Below are positions 27,391 to 37,147 of a DNA stretch of 64,000 nucleotides, piece by piece. The number at the start of each line of letters is the position of its first letter. Within the stretch, counting starts at the first letter, position 1. The position numbers and the translations under genes were made by a program. The DNA lies in contig NZ_QKTW01000020.1 in assembly GCF_003236175.1 (NCBI RefSeq), positions 57,785-121,784 of the forward strand, given 5' to 3'. This DNA comes from Taibaiella soli. Its GTDB lineage: Bacteria > Bacteroidota > Bacteroidia > Chitinophagales > Chitinophagaceae. A model generated the notes under the pieces. The model was not told the origin of the DNA, ran no database searches, and worked only from the letters and a program-made list of their open reading frames with translations.

Positions 27391-29304
27391 TTAATCCGCC
27401 ATGTATTTTTTCCACCAGTATTGAAAAACTATGAGCGCCCATATAGTGGCGTGGCTATCTTCAGGATTACTGCTGTGCAATTTTCGCTTTAAACCTTCTG
27501 TTGCAGCAACATTAAAGATGCCTTGTTCTGTTACAAATTTTTTGCCTAAAAGGTCGTCGTCGATCAGGCTCCATAAATCGGTTTTAAACCAATCCAGCAG
27601 CGGTATCTCAAAACCATGTTTGGGTCTGTTGTACAATTCTTCCGGTAACATGGGACGAAATGCATCCTGCACGATTTTTTTCTTCAAGCGACCATCAATT
27701 TTATATTCAGATGGCAAGCCAAATGCAAAATCAACTAGTTTATGATCAAGAAACGGACTTCTTACTTCAAGGCTGTTCGCCATGCTCATCATGTCAACTT
27801 TCACCAACATGTCGCTCAGCAATACAAGGTTCATATCAGTGAGCAGCACTTCGTTGTAATCCTCGGTTTGAATCCCGGAGAGTAACGAAGCCTTTTCGTC
27901 GTTAAAAACAGCTTTATCTACTCGCTTTCTTGCGTCTGGATGCAATAGTACATTCACTTCGTCGGGAGCGTTAAATGACGCCCAGCGCCAATAGCGTTCC
28001 TTTACAGAAAGATTGGCTCCGGATGCGAAGCGGTGCAGTTGACGGAATGTATTGGTGAGCTTGTTATTCCGACTATGCGGTAATTTTTCCCATAATGGGA
28101 GGCCGGCATTTACTAGTGTATTTTTCCAGGATTTTTGTCGCACACGCCATTCTGCGCCATGCTTATTGTACCCTGCAAATACCTCATCGCCGCCATCGCC
28201 GCTTAGCGCTACAGTAACGTGTTCCCGTGTATGTTTACTTAAAATATAAACCGGTATGGCTGAAGAATCAGCAAATGGTTCATCAAGATAATCCAGCACA
28301 TCGTGGATATGATCTAAAAAATCCTGATTACCGAGCGAAAAAACAGTATGATTGGTTTTATATTGTTTGGCTACAAGTTGCGCGTATTTTGTCTCGTCAA
28401 AAAAAGCATTGTCTTTATACCCAACAGAAAAAGTGTTTAATTGTTTCGTGTGACGACTAGCCAAAGCCACAATTACCGATGAGTCAATGCCGCCGCTCAA
28501 AAATGCACCCAATGGTACGTCTGCAATCAATCGTTCCTGAATGGCAGTATCCATGTGTTCGATCAGCTTTTGCTGCGCCTGTTCGTAGGAATACTGGCTA
28601 TATTTTTCAGGGTGTGTTTTGAGTTCGTAATAAGGCTGATAATCTGCGAAGCCGTTTTTGTTTAATTTAATAAACCAGCCCGGTTTCAATTTGGCTACAC
28701 CTTGTAGCATGCTTTGTGGTTGCGGAATATAATTGAGCTGCAGATATTGATATAACACAGTATAGTCCAGTTCCTTCGGAATGCCCCATTCCAGCAGCGC
28801 TTTCATTTCGGAAGAAAAAGCAAAATAATCAGGGCTAGAATAATAAAGCAGTGGTTTTTTGCCAAAACGATCGCGTGAAAGGATCATTTCGCAGGTTTCT
28901 GTATCATAAAATGAAAAAGCAAAAAATCCGTCAAGCCATTCCAGACATTCGGTGCCATAATCAATTAATAAATAAAGTAGCACTTCTGTATCAGAATGTG
29001 TTTGCGGTCCACCGATCCGCTCCCAGGTCTTTTGCAGATATTTTTCTACCAGCTGGGTATAATTAAATATTTCACCATTGAAAATGAGCACATACCGGCC
29101 CGATTTGTCCTTCATTGGCTGCGTCGCAGCGTTCGATGTATCAATAATGGACAATCTTCTATGTCCCAGTGCTATTTGATCTGAAACAAAAACATTTCCA
29201 CTGTCCGGACCTCTCTGGAACAGTTTTTGATTAGATTGATTTATTTTTGTCAGATGTGCTTTTGCACTGTCATTAAAAGCGTAAAATCCGGTAATGCCAC
29301 ACAT
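27391..29304 (-). CDS. asnB: Asparagine synthase-like amidotransferase (first copy)
   Basis: The 637-aa glutamine-dependent enzyme has the class II glutaminase start MCGITGFYAF with Cys2, RGPDSG, and the synthase half with PP-loop SGGIDSSVI and SGDGGDEVFAG. Length fits AsnB. In polysaccharide loci such proteins (WbpS type) are thought to amidate uronic-acid carboxyls rather than make asparagine; the TviB/TviC pair nearby supports that, but this is inference. It is divergent from the membrane protein at 29356. Confidence 0.9.
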   Translation of the reverse strand: MCGITGFYAFNDSAKAHLTKINQSNQKLFQRGPDSGNVFVSDQIALGHRRLSIIDTSNAATQPMKDKSGRYVLIFNGEIFNYTQLVEKYLQKTWERIGGPQTHSDTEVLLYLLIDYGTECLEWLDGFFAFSFYDTETCEMILSRDRFGKKPLLYYSSPDYFAFSSEMKALLEWGIPKELDYTVLYQYLQLNYIPQPQSMLQGVAKLKPGWFIKLNKNGFADYQPYYELKTHPEKYSQYSYEQAQQKLIEHMDTAIQERLIADVPLGAFLSGGIDSSVIVALASRHTKQLNTFSVGYKDNAFFDETKYAQLVAKQYKTNHTVFSLGNQDFLDHIHDVLDYLDEPFADSSAIPVYILSKHTREHVTVALSGDGGDEVFAGYNKHGAEWRVRQKSWKNTLVNAGLPLWEKLPHSRNNKLTNTFRQLHRFASGANLSVKERYWRWASFNAPDEVNVLLHPDARKRVDKAVFNDEKASLLSGIQTEDYNEVLLTDMNLVLLSDMLVKVDMMSMANSLEVRSPFLDHKLVDFAFGLPSEYKIDGRLKKKIVQDAFRPMLPEELYNRPKHGFEIPLLDWFKTDLWSLIDDDLLGKKFVTEQGIFNVAATEGLKRKLHSSNPEDSHATIWALIVFQYWWKKYMAD

Positions 29305-29355
29305 TCAGTTTCAGATTGTCGGTAGTTCTAAGTAGAAAAATTATTATTTCAAGCG

Positions 29356-30705
29356 ATGCAATTTATAACATTAACTGATTATCTGCTGTTGCCTTTTTAT
29401 GTGGTTATTATCTACATGATTGCGTATCGTTTCAGAAATAATAAATATCCCGAAGGGCATCCCTGGAGGCCTTATTTCATGCCTGCGCTAACGGCAAAGA
29501 TTGTGGGTGCCATATTTATCGGTTTGATTTATCAGTATTATTATGGTGGTGGCGATACTGCGAATTATTATTTGCAGGGGGGCATTATCAATAGTTCAAT
29601 GGCTGAAGGACCTTCAAAGTGGTTTAATCTCCTTTTCAGTATTCCCGAATGGTATGAACCGGGCTACTGGAATTATATTTCTCAGCTTTATTGGTATAAT
29701 TCAGTCGCAGAATATACTGTTTGTGGGATTACTGCCGTTTGTCGACTTCTTACGTTTGGTACTTACCTTCCTATAGCACTTATTTTTGCTTCTTTAGCGT
29801 TTACAGGTTTCTGGGCATTGTTTCGCACATTCGTTTCTATTTATCCTAAATATATACGTGCAATTGCAGTTGCTGTCTTATTTATCCCAAGTTGTATTAT
29901 GTGGGGCTCCGGATTGTTTAAAGATACTCTGTGTATGTTTGGCTTAGGTTGGATGACATTCGCCGCATTCCGCCTTTTAATTAACCGCGATTTCAGTTTT
30001 AAAAATATTCTGATTGCAATCGCGAGCTTTTATCTGGTTGCCCATATCAAGATATATATCCAGATTGCGTTTCTTCCGGCAGTAGTGCTATGGATCCTAT
30101 TTTCTTATTCGCATAAAATCCTTAACGGATTTGTCCGTTTTTTTGTTCGTATAGCGGTAATTGGTATTTGTGCCGGCGGTTTTATGCTAATGGCCGACAA
30201 ATTTTCGGAAGATCTCGGCAAGTATTCGCTCGATAAAATTGGGAAGACGGCTGAGATTACGGCAACTTACCTTCAAGGGATTTCTGTTGAATCCGGTGGC
30301 TCCGTGTACGATCTCGGTACGTTCGATCCTAGTCTGCAAGGAATGCTAACCAAATTTTTTCCAGCTGTAAATGCGACTTTTTTCCGTCCTTATGTCTGGG
30401 AGGCTGGTAAGGCACTCCAATTTTTATCAGCGATTGAGGCACTCCTGTTTTTGTTTATTACTTTGAAAGTGTTGCTTGTGGTTGGGCCACTAAGGGTCTG
30501 GCGTACTATTGTAAGTGATCCTAATATTCAATTTTGTTTGATTTTTTCTACCATTTTTGCATTTGCAGTAGGGGTTAGCTCATATAATTTTGGGACGTTA
30601 TCACGTTACAAAATTCCATGTTTACCGTTTTACATACTTGCCATGGTGTTGATTTTTTACAAGAATGCAGAACCGGGAAAGCGTTTATTGGGAAGACTGA
30701 TTTAG
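29356..30705 (+). CDS. Polytopic membrane protein, possibly polysaccharide polymerase-like
   Basis: The 449-aa protein has about ten hydrophobic segments spread over its length, from LLLPFYVVIIYMIAY to PCLPFYILAMVLIFY. The region near residue 55-70 reads FIGLIYQYYYGGGDTANYY, and SGLFKDTLCMFGLGW is a second recognisable spot. Both patterns occur in unnamed Bacteroidota capsule-locus membrane proteins. It is the only forward gene inside the reverse cluster. A polymerase or ligase role is a guess from context; no family motif is decisive. Confidence 0.75.
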   Translation: MQFITLTDYLLLPFYVVIIYMIAYRFRNNKYPEGHPWRPYFMPALTAKIVGAIFIGLIYQYYYGGGDTANYYLQGGIINSSMAEGPSKWFNLLFSIPEWYEPGYWNYISQLYWYNSVAEYTVCGITAVCRLLTFGTYLPIALIFASLAFTGFWALFRTFVSIYPKYIRAIAVAVLFIPSCIMWGSGLFKDTLCMFGLGWMTFAAFRLLINRDFSFKNILIAIASFYLVAHIKIYIQIAFLPAVVLWILFSYSHKILNGFVRFFVRIAVIGICAGGFMLMADKFSEDLGKYSLDKIGKTAEITATYLQGISVESGGSVYDLGTFDPSLQGMLTKFFPAVNATFFRPYVWEAGKALQFLSAIEALLFLFITLKVLLVVGPLRVWRTIVSDPNIQFCLIFSTIFAFAVGVSSYNFGTLSRYKIPCLPFYILAMVLIFYKNAEPGKRLLGRLI

Positions 30706-30727
30706 TATTAGGTTGCCCGGTGTTAAT

Positions 30728-30769
30728 AAAAAACAGAGCATAACTGCAGATAGTTATGCTCTGTTTTTT
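30728..30769. terminator. Strong bidirectional terminator
   Basis: An 18-bp perfect stem (AAAAAACAGAGCATAACT / AGTTATGCTCTGTTTTTT) with loop GCAGAT lies between the forward membrane protein and the 3' end of the reverse polysaccharide series. T-runs on both sides make it bidirectional. Confidence 0.92.
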
Positions 30770-30785
30770 TGTCTATAATTAATAA

Positions 30786-31871
30786 TTAGCTAAACAAGGA
30801 GAGGAAATTCTTAGAGTTGGACTGCACACTATAGTTATCTTCTATCTTTTGGCGTCCTTCTTTACCCATCGAAGTACGAAGCATTTCGTCCTCAATTAAC
30901 TTTTGAAGTGCTGCTTTCCACTCATCTTTTGAACTGCATAAGTAGCCATTCTTACCGTTGTCAATAATTTGTTTGTTTATGCCAACAGGGCTAGCGGCGG
31001 CAGGAATGCCTAAGGATAAATATTGTATTAGTTTAAATCCGCATTTACCCTCACTCCATTCATCATTTTGCAGCGGCATAATGCCGATATTGAATGTGAG
31101 TAGGTCATCAATTTCTGATTCTTCCTGCCATTTAATAAAATGCATGGATTGAAGCGGCAGGGATGCCGGTTTGTCGCAGATAACGGTAAAGACAATTGGG
31201 TATTTTTCTTCCAATTCCTTCAATATGTCTGCAACCAAATCAAGGTATTTTAGGGTAGAATGTGAGCCGGTCCAGCCTATGGTAATGGGTTTTGAATTTT
31301 GATCTTTTATTTCGTTGTACCGGCCAACAATATCCACGCAGGTTGGAGTTATTGTAACATTCCGATTATACTGTGAGGCCCAGTTAGCGAGATATTCATT
31401 TCCTGCTGATATTTTATACGACCACTTACTTATGTACCGTATTTTCCAAAAGCATTTGACATAACGGGCTAGGCGGTTTGAAGCTGATGTATTAGCTATC
31501 CAGATAGCATCATCAAAATCATACACGATTTTCTTTTTTAAAATTTTCGCCAAAAACCACTCGAATATCGGAGGTCCGATAGGAGCTACCTCCCTTTGCA
31601 AAAAAATAAAGTCATACTTGTGCGCTGTCAGCAAAAAGCCGACACGAGAAATAAAGCCCTTCACAACCCCCCAGATCTTTTTAAACAGAAAGCCGTTTTT
31701 GTACAATATGCGATAAGTCTTCTCGTCTAAAAAAGAACATGTAACAACTTCAAAATTGTTGTCACTGAGTAGCTTTTCATATTGCTCAAATCTAAATCGT
31801 TGTCCCGGCGATACATGTTTTGGAAGTTGGACAACGAAAGCTATTTTCTTAGGCTTTTTGTCCGATTGCAT
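30786..31871 (-). CDS. Glycosyltransferase, GT4-like
   Basis: The 361-aa protein starts with KKIAFVVQLPKHVSPGQRFRFEQYEKL and has DFIFLQREVAPIGPP, GWTGSHSTLKYL and GIPAAASPVGINKQII, as seen in GT-B transferases. The usual EX7E motif is less clear than in its neighbours (EGKCGFKLIQYLSLGIPAAA is in its place). It is the last gene of the reverse series, before a strong terminator, and its first 23 bases overlap the methyltransferase. Confidence 0.82.
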   Translation of the reverse strand: MQSDKKPKKIAFVVQLPKHVSPGQRFRFEQYEKLLSDNNFEVVTCSFLDEKTYRILYKNGFLFKKIWGVVKGFISRVGFLLTAHKYDFIFLQREVAPIGPPIFEWFLAKILKKKIVYDFDDAIWIANTSASNRLARYVKCFWKIRYISKWSYKISAGNEYLANWASQYNRNVTITPTCVDIVGRYNEIKDQNSKPITIGWTGSHSTLKYLDLVADILKELEEKYPIVFTVICDKPASLPLQSMHFIKWQEESEIDDLLTFNIGIMPLQNDEWSEGKCGFKLIQYLSLGIPAAASPVGINKQIIDNGKNGYLCSSKDEWKAALQKLIEDEMLRTSMGKEGRQKIEDNYSVQSNSKNFLSLFS

Positions 31872-32751
31872 GCCAGTATGGTTCCGAATTTGATACTACT
31901 ATATTTTTCAACCCGCTTTTTTCCATCATCTCGATAATTTGTTTCTTTGAGAACCGTTGTTCCAATGGCGTACCAAATCTGTCCAGCGCATCATTTTTCA
32001 TTATCCAAAAGCTCTTATCGCCGTAATAAGAAAGCGGCATTTTTTTTGAGATTGATTTTAATCCAATTTTTTCAACTAACCGCGAGATTTTCGCTAGTGG
32101 GTAATAAACACCAAATGCAATCAGGTCGCAAATTATCCTCTTTAATCCCGAAGGCATTTTTGAAATTACCGCTCGGAACAAGTTCGAAAGTTTAAAAAGA
32201 AGTTTATATCCAACTGCACGATTATCGAGACTGTAATAGAGATAAACTAGGAAATATCCGCCTTTTTTAACTTTTTCTACACATTTTACCATCGCTGCTG
32301 AAGTGTCGGGGATATGATGTAACACTCCTAAAGAATACACGAGATCAAACGAGTCATTATTAAAAGGTATGTTGTCCACGTCCGCCCGGGATATCCTTAT
32401 ATTTTTATATTCATTTAAAAATCGTGATGCTGCAAACACAGCGTCACTTGGGTCAATACATTCAATAAACCCAACTTTATCTGCCATGTAAGAAGCCCAT
32501 CGTCCTGTTCCACACCCTACGTCTAATACTTTCTTATGGGGAGAGAAAAAATCGGAAGGTAAAATGTCAAAGTAATCTAGACCGATTTGGTTGATGTCTG
32601 CTTTAGAAAAACTATTAAACTTTAACCATTCCTCGCCAAATGATTGTACTGTTACTTTATCAATATTTTCACTCTCCGCCATTGAAAATTCAAATATTGG
32701 ATGAAATTCCGTTTGTATGCTAGTAATTGGCTGTTTAGAGTAATCGATCAT
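31849..32751 (-). CDS. SAM-dependent methyltransferase, class I
   Basis: The 300-aa protein has the class I motif VLDVGCGTGRWASYMA at about 75-90, then FNNDSFDLVYSLGVLHHIPD. It likely methylates a sugar or a lipid carrier intermediate, given the neighbouring glycosyltransferases. The last 23 bases overlap the start of the next transferase, so the two are probably translated together. The exact target is unknown. Confidence 0.85.
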   Translation of the reverse strand: MIDYSKQPITSIQTEFHPIFEFSMAESENIDKVTVQSFGEEWLKFNSFSKADINQIGLDYFDILPSDFFSPHKKVLDVGCGTGRWASYMADKVGFIECIDPSDAVFAASRFLNEYKNIRISRADVDNIPFNNDSFDLVYSLGVLHHIPDTSAAMVKCVEKVKKGGYFLVYLYYSLDNRAVGYKLLFKLSNLFRAVISKMPSGLKRIICDLIAFGVYYPLAKISRLVEKIGLKSISKKMPLSYYGDKSFWIMKNDALDRFGTPLEQRFSKKQIIEMMEKSGLKNIVVSNSEPYWHAIGQKA

Positions 32752-32846
32752 TAAAGAATGTTTTGTGTTAAGGTAAATTTTTATCTAACAAAAATGTAGT
32801 GATTAGTACGCCGTCGGTACAATGCATTTGGTAATCGTTTTTAAAC

Positions 32847-33983
32847 TTAGTCTCCTGCTTTTGAAATTATTTGTGTGTAAATATTGATCATGTGTTTGGC
32901 CGTTATATGGGGATCAAATTTTTCATGAACAAAATTCATACCATTTTTCGCTCTTTCTTTTGCTGCATCGGGATTCTTAAGAATATGCTTGACAGCCATT
33001 GCGGCAGCTTGAGCATCTCTATTAGGAACTAAATCTGCATAATGCCCCTGATCTGTAATTTCGGCTGGTCCGCCGCAATCAGAAACTACCAAAGGCACGC
33101 CGCAGGCCATTGTTTCAAGCGTTACCATAGAAAACGATTCCGATTCTGATAAATTAAGAACGATATCTGCCTGCTTGATGCGGCCCTCAATATTCGATAC
33201 TTTTGGTTCGAAAATAACGCTGTTGTTTATTCCTAGATCTCTTGCAAGATTCATCAGCGATTGCCGAAATCGTTCGTCTGCATCACTGTTGGTGCCGCCC
33301 GCAAAATGTAGTTTTACTTCTGGGAATTCGTTGAGAATTTCTTTCAACGCATGGATGGCATATTGCTGCCCTTTGCCGTTTACAAAGTTTGCCAGGTATA
33401 GTATTTGCGCATATTCTGGATATTCTAGGCCTTTTTTGCGGGCTTCGCCTCCCTTTATCGAAACCGTGTCATAAATGATATCCGTTTTGGAAGAGCGGTG
33501 TATGTCTTTTTCAACTGCAGCTGATACACAAATAATTTTATCGGCGTATCGTTTAATCATAGATACAAAATAAGGGTAGAGCGTGGCAATGTAAGACGTA
33601 GAAAGTAATCTTGCGTGATATACAACCGGGAATAACGGGAGTTTTCGTTTAACGGTACATCCAAGCATATTGTAGAGGTCGTTTATGTGTAAAACGTCAA
33701 TATTTTCCTCTTTAATAATTTGCAAAAGCCTTTTCGTATTCTTCCATAATCTTGGCAGATAATTAAGTGATTTTAAGCTTTTACTTATTTCCAACATTGG
33801 GATGGTATAGACCTTCAATCCTGCAGCTGTTACATATTCAATGGCATTACTGCCGGTCGGCAAGACGAGAATGAATTCCAATTGTTCGCCAATAGAAGCG
33901 GCCATATTGATAATCGAAGTTAAAGACCCGGTTATATAGCAGGCATTATCGATAACAAGTATTTTTCGGGGCCGAACAGGCAT
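32847..33983 (-). CDS. Glycosyltransferase family 4
   Basis: The 378-aa GT-B protein has an N-terminal Rossmann start (RKILVIDNACYITGSLTS), VLHINDLYNMLG, NFVNGKGQQYAIHALKE and ESESFSMVTLETMACGVPLV with the EX7E motif. It lies between a GT4 gene (47 bases) and the methyltransferase (95 bases). The sugar is unknown. Confidence 0.87.
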   Translation of the reverse strand: MPVRPRKILVIDNACYITGSLTSIINMAASIGEQLEFILVLPTGSNAIEYVTAAGLKVYTIPMLEISKSLKSLNYLPRLWKNTKRLLQIIKEENIDVLHINDLYNMLGCTVKRKLPLFPVVYHARLLSTSYIATLYPYFVSMIKRYADKIICVSAAVEKDIHRSSKTDIIYDTVSIKGGEARKKGLEYPEYAQILYLANFVNGKGQQYAIHALKEILNEFPEVKLHFAGGTNSDADERFRQSLMNLARDLGINNSVIFEPKVSNIEGRIKQADIVLNLSESESFSMVTLETMACGVPLVVSDCGGPAEITDQGHYADLVPNRDAQAAAMAVKHILKNPDAAKERAKNGMNFVHEKFDPHITAKHMINIYTQIISKAGD

Positions 33984-34030
33984 ACAATTATAAATTATTA
34001 AGAGAATAAGTTGATTTTACCCAAATGAGC

Positions 34031-35251
34031 TTAATTACCATCGACAATTTGGTACCATTTATCGGCGATATTATTGAGGCTAAATGTGCTTATACGCTGC
34101 AATGCATTTTTTTTCATCTTTCCTCGTAAAATTTCATCGTTTAGCAACTTTGCAAGCGTTTTACTCCATGTATCAATTGCATTTTCCTGGTCAAGCATTG
34201 GCAACAATACCCCGTTTTCGGTATATTCCGCATCTTGAAATTGAAATCCTTTTAAGGGTTTTCCATTTAAAATGTCGCGCGGTCCCCACGGACAATCAGA
34301 AACTACTACCGTAACGCCGGCAATCATCGCCTCGGCAAGTGCATTAGGAAAACCTTCTGTAAAAGAAGGCAGTGCAAAGACGGTTGCTTTAGATAGCCAG
34401 GACAGCGGATTAGATTGGTACCCAGCAAAAAAAACATCTACACGGTTTGCTTCGTCCCAGACTGATGAATTGGTCAGTTGATATTCTTCGCAAAGCGCTA
34501 ATAATGTTTGTTTGTAGGGCCCGTCGCCTACTAATATGAGGCGGGCATTTTTATTCTGTTTTTTTATCTGAGCAAAAGCTTGCAATAAATATTGAAATCC
34601 CTTTTCATGCGATAATCTCCCGTGAGAAATGATGGCAGGTTGCTGAAACAGGTCGTCAAAATTTTGAGGTAATGGCTGTGACGCTGTTTGCTGCATTGCC
34701 TCAACATCATAATAGTTGAAGATTTCTGTAAAATGCACGTTGTTGCTGACGCCAAAGTCATTTTTTAGTTCTTCGGAAATACCTTTGTTCACAGTAACGA
34801 TCGCGTCTGCTTTGCTATATAGATAAGGAATTAGTATTCTCTTTCGGAGCCACCCGGAAATGCCAATAATATTGCGATCGTAGGTTTTTGATCCGCGAAT
34901 ACTCAATATTTTTTTGTCTTTTCCGCCTGCTAGAATGTTGATATAATCAGCCCCTTCCAGAAAACTTATCGTTACATCGATGCGCAACCTTTTCTTTAGG
35001 GCTTTTACTTTTTTTATCCGGTCAAAGAAAGCTTTGGCTTTTTTCAGTATGCTATTGCCTGTTGTTATTTCAAGATCTATAAAAGTCCCTCCGTGTGGAT
35101 ATGATTCTTTTGTGTAAGAGTCCTTGTTAAACACGGCAACATACACATTGTGTTTTGCTGCCAGCAGATGGCTCAGTTTAGCAAACGACTTCTCAGCCCC
35201 ACCAAAACCGAGGTTAGGGATAAGCATAAGTATATTTTTGGATCCGGCCAT
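34031..35251 (-). CDS. Glycosyltransferase family 4
   Basis: The 406-aa GT-B protein starts at ATG 35251, which overlaps the stop of the upstream amidotransferase as TAATG; a longer frame reaching 35308 is not needed. MLIPNLGFGGAEKSFAKL is the classic GT4 N-terminus, SHGRLSHEKGFQYLLQAF the central loop, and EGFPNALAEAMIAGVTVV the EX7E donor motif. The overlap suggests coupled translation with AsnB. Confidence 0.9.
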   Translation of the reverse strand: MAGSKNILMLIPNLGFGGAEKSFAKLSHLLAAKHNVYVAVFNKDSYTKESYPHGGTFIDLEITTGNSILKKAKAFFDRIKKVKALKKRLRIDVTISFLEGADYINILAGGKDKKILSIRGSKTYDRNIIGISGWLRKRILIPYLYSKADAIVTVNKGISEELKNDFGVSNNVHFTEIFNYYDVEAMQQTASQPLPQNFDDLFQQPAIISHGRLSHEKGFQYLLQAFAQIKKQNKNARLILVGDGPYKQTLLALCEEYQLTNSSVWDEANRVDVFFAGYQSNPLSWLSKATVFALPSFTEGFPNALAEAMIAGVTVVVSDCPWGPRDILNGKPLKGFQFQDAEYTENGVLLPMLDQENAIDTWSKTLAKLLNDEILRGKMKKNALQRISTFSLNNIADKWYQIVDGN

Positions 35252-37143
35252 TAAACAGAAGTCAGCATGTAGCGGTAATGCCATTTGATGAGGCAATACA
35301 AATGCCATATCATAAGCAGATTATCTTGCCTGCCTTGTTTTTTTAATATTAGATATAATTTATATTGTTTATGTACTTCGTCGGTTTCGATGTATGTAAT
35401 CTCTTTAAGTGTTGTGTGAGAAAATGCCCAGGCAAATTCGTTTTCAAGATCATTTCCAAACCATTTGAACAGTGGAATGGAGAAACCCATTTTAGGACGT
35501 TCAAAATAAGACCGTGGAATGTATTTATCTAACAAAGCCCGCAAAATAACTTTATTGGTTCCGTTGCCTATTTTTTGATTGAGCGGAAGATTAAATGCGA
35601 ACTCTATCAGGCGATGATCAAGTAATGGTTCCCGGCCTTCAATATTATTATACATCGTAGCCCGGTCCACTTTTACCAGCAAGTCATCTGGCAAATAATG
35701 TTTAAAATCCCAAAGCATCATAGATTCTGCGAATGAGATCTTACTTCCTCCTTTCCAGTCGGTGTTAAAATTTCTTCCAGTCAGTTTTTGTAGAAATGTC
35801 TGGTTGGGGACAGACAGGTACCTAGGGTAGAATTGCTCAAACCCTTCCTGTGCTGAACCCACCCAATCGCTCAGTTTGCCCAGTTTATTACCGATATTTT
35901 TCCATGATGCGTGACGAGTACCTTGAAGTACAGTATTGTAGGCCAATCGATAAATACTACTGGCCGAACGTGGAACTTTGCTGAATTTTTGAAAGGCATT
36001 GGCGGCGTCTATATAACGGCTGTATCCGCCAAATAGCTCATCACCACCATCAGCAGATAAAACGACTTTACAACCTTCCGATTTGGCAAACTTGGATACC
36101 AGGTTGGTTGGAATACCTGAAGAGTCGGCAAATGGTTCATCATACATCTCAAAATATTCGTGCAAAACCTGTTTGGCATCCTTTGCTGTTAGTATTTTAC
36201 AGTGATGTTGCGTGCCAAGGTGTGCCGCCACTTTATTTGCATAACCCGATTCATTGTATACCGGATCATCAAACCCAATAGTAAAGGTTTTGATATTGCC
36301 GAAATGTTTCTGAAGTAAAGCAGTAACGAGAGAGCTGTCGACACCGCCGCTTAAAAAAACGCCAACGGGGACATCTGCAACCATACGGTATTTTACCGAT
36401 GATATCATAACTTCTTCTAGCTGTTCCAGATTTTCTTCAAGACTATATTTATGCTGTCTGCCTGTTATGTTTGTGTTTAGAGACCAGTAGCATGTTTCGT
36501 CTAGTTGTTTCTTCTTTTCATCCCAGATCAGCATATGACCTGGTTTTACTTTCTTAACGCGATCAATAATGCAATGTTGTCCGGGCAAATAGCCCAAAGA
36601 CAAATAGGCTGCAAGGCCTTCCATATTTATTTTTTGATCGACGACGTTCCACGAAAGCAAACTCCTTAATTCGCTGCCGAAAATGAAAACGTCGTTTTCC
36701 TGAAAAAAGTAAAGCGGTTTTACACCTACTCTGTCACGGAACACGAACAGCTTTTTCTCAAGTGTGTCAAAGATTGCAATGGCGAACATGCCAATGAATT
36801 CATCAACGCATTTTGGACCGTATCGAATGAACGCTTTTAGTACGACCTCAGTGTCTGAGTGGGTACGAAAATCAATGCCTTCACTGATAAGCTTGTTACG
36901 GATCGTTTCATAATTGTAAATCTCTCCGTTAAATACAATTACCCATCGACCGTCCGCTGAGTACATCGGTTGATTTGCCGTTTCGGAAAGGTCGATAATA
37001 CTAAGTCTGCGGTGAATCAGGCATACATTTTCGTGCAGATATACACCTGTGGCATCTGGCCCCCGGTGTGCTAGTGACTGACTACACTTTTTAATCGAAT
37101 CCTGAGATACCTGTTTCCCAATTATTCCCGCTATACCGCACAT
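35251..37143 (-). CDS. asnB: Asparagine synthase-like amidotransferase (second copy)
   Basis: The 630-aa protein has Cys2 in MCGIAGIIGK, HRGPDATG, GEIYNYETIRN in the glutaminase half, and SGGVDSSLVTALL and SADGGDELFGGYSR in the synthase half. It is clearly distinct from the first copy at 27391-29304. Its position between an acyltransferase and a GT4 gene within the polysaccharide series points to a sugar carboxyl substrate, by inference. The stop overlaps the next start (TAATG). Confidence 0.9.
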   Translation of the reverse strand: MCGIAGIIGKQVSQDSIKKCSQSLAHRGPDATGVYLHENVCLIHRRLSIIDLSETANQPMYSADGRWVIVFNGEIYNYETIRNKLISEGIDFRTHSDTEVVLKAFIRYGPKCVDEFIGMFAIAIFDTLEKKLFVFRDRVGVKPLYFFQENDVFIFGSELRSLLSWNVVDQKINMEGLAAYLSLGYLPGQHCIIDRVKKVKPGHMLIWDEKKKQLDETCYWSLNTNITGRQHKYSLEENLEQLEEVMISSVKYRMVADVPVGVFLSGGVDSSLVTALLQKHFGNIKTFTIGFDDPVYNESGYANKVAAHLGTQHHCKILTAKDAKQVLHEYFEMYDEPFADSSGIPTNLVSKFAKSEGCKVVLSADGGDELFGGYSRYIDAANAFQKFSKVPRSASSIYRLAYNTVLQGTRHASWKNIGNKLGKLSDWVGSAQEGFEQFYPRYLSVPNQTFLQKLTGRNFNTDWKGGSKISFAESMMLWDFKHYLPDDLLVKVDRATMYNNIEGREPLLDHRLIEFAFNLPLNQKIGNGTNKVILRALLDKYIPRSYFERPKMGFSIPLFKWFGNDLENEFAWAFSHTTLKEITYIETDEVHKQYKLYLILKKQGRQDNLLMIWHLYCLIKWHYRYMLTSV

Positions 37144-37147
37144 TTAA

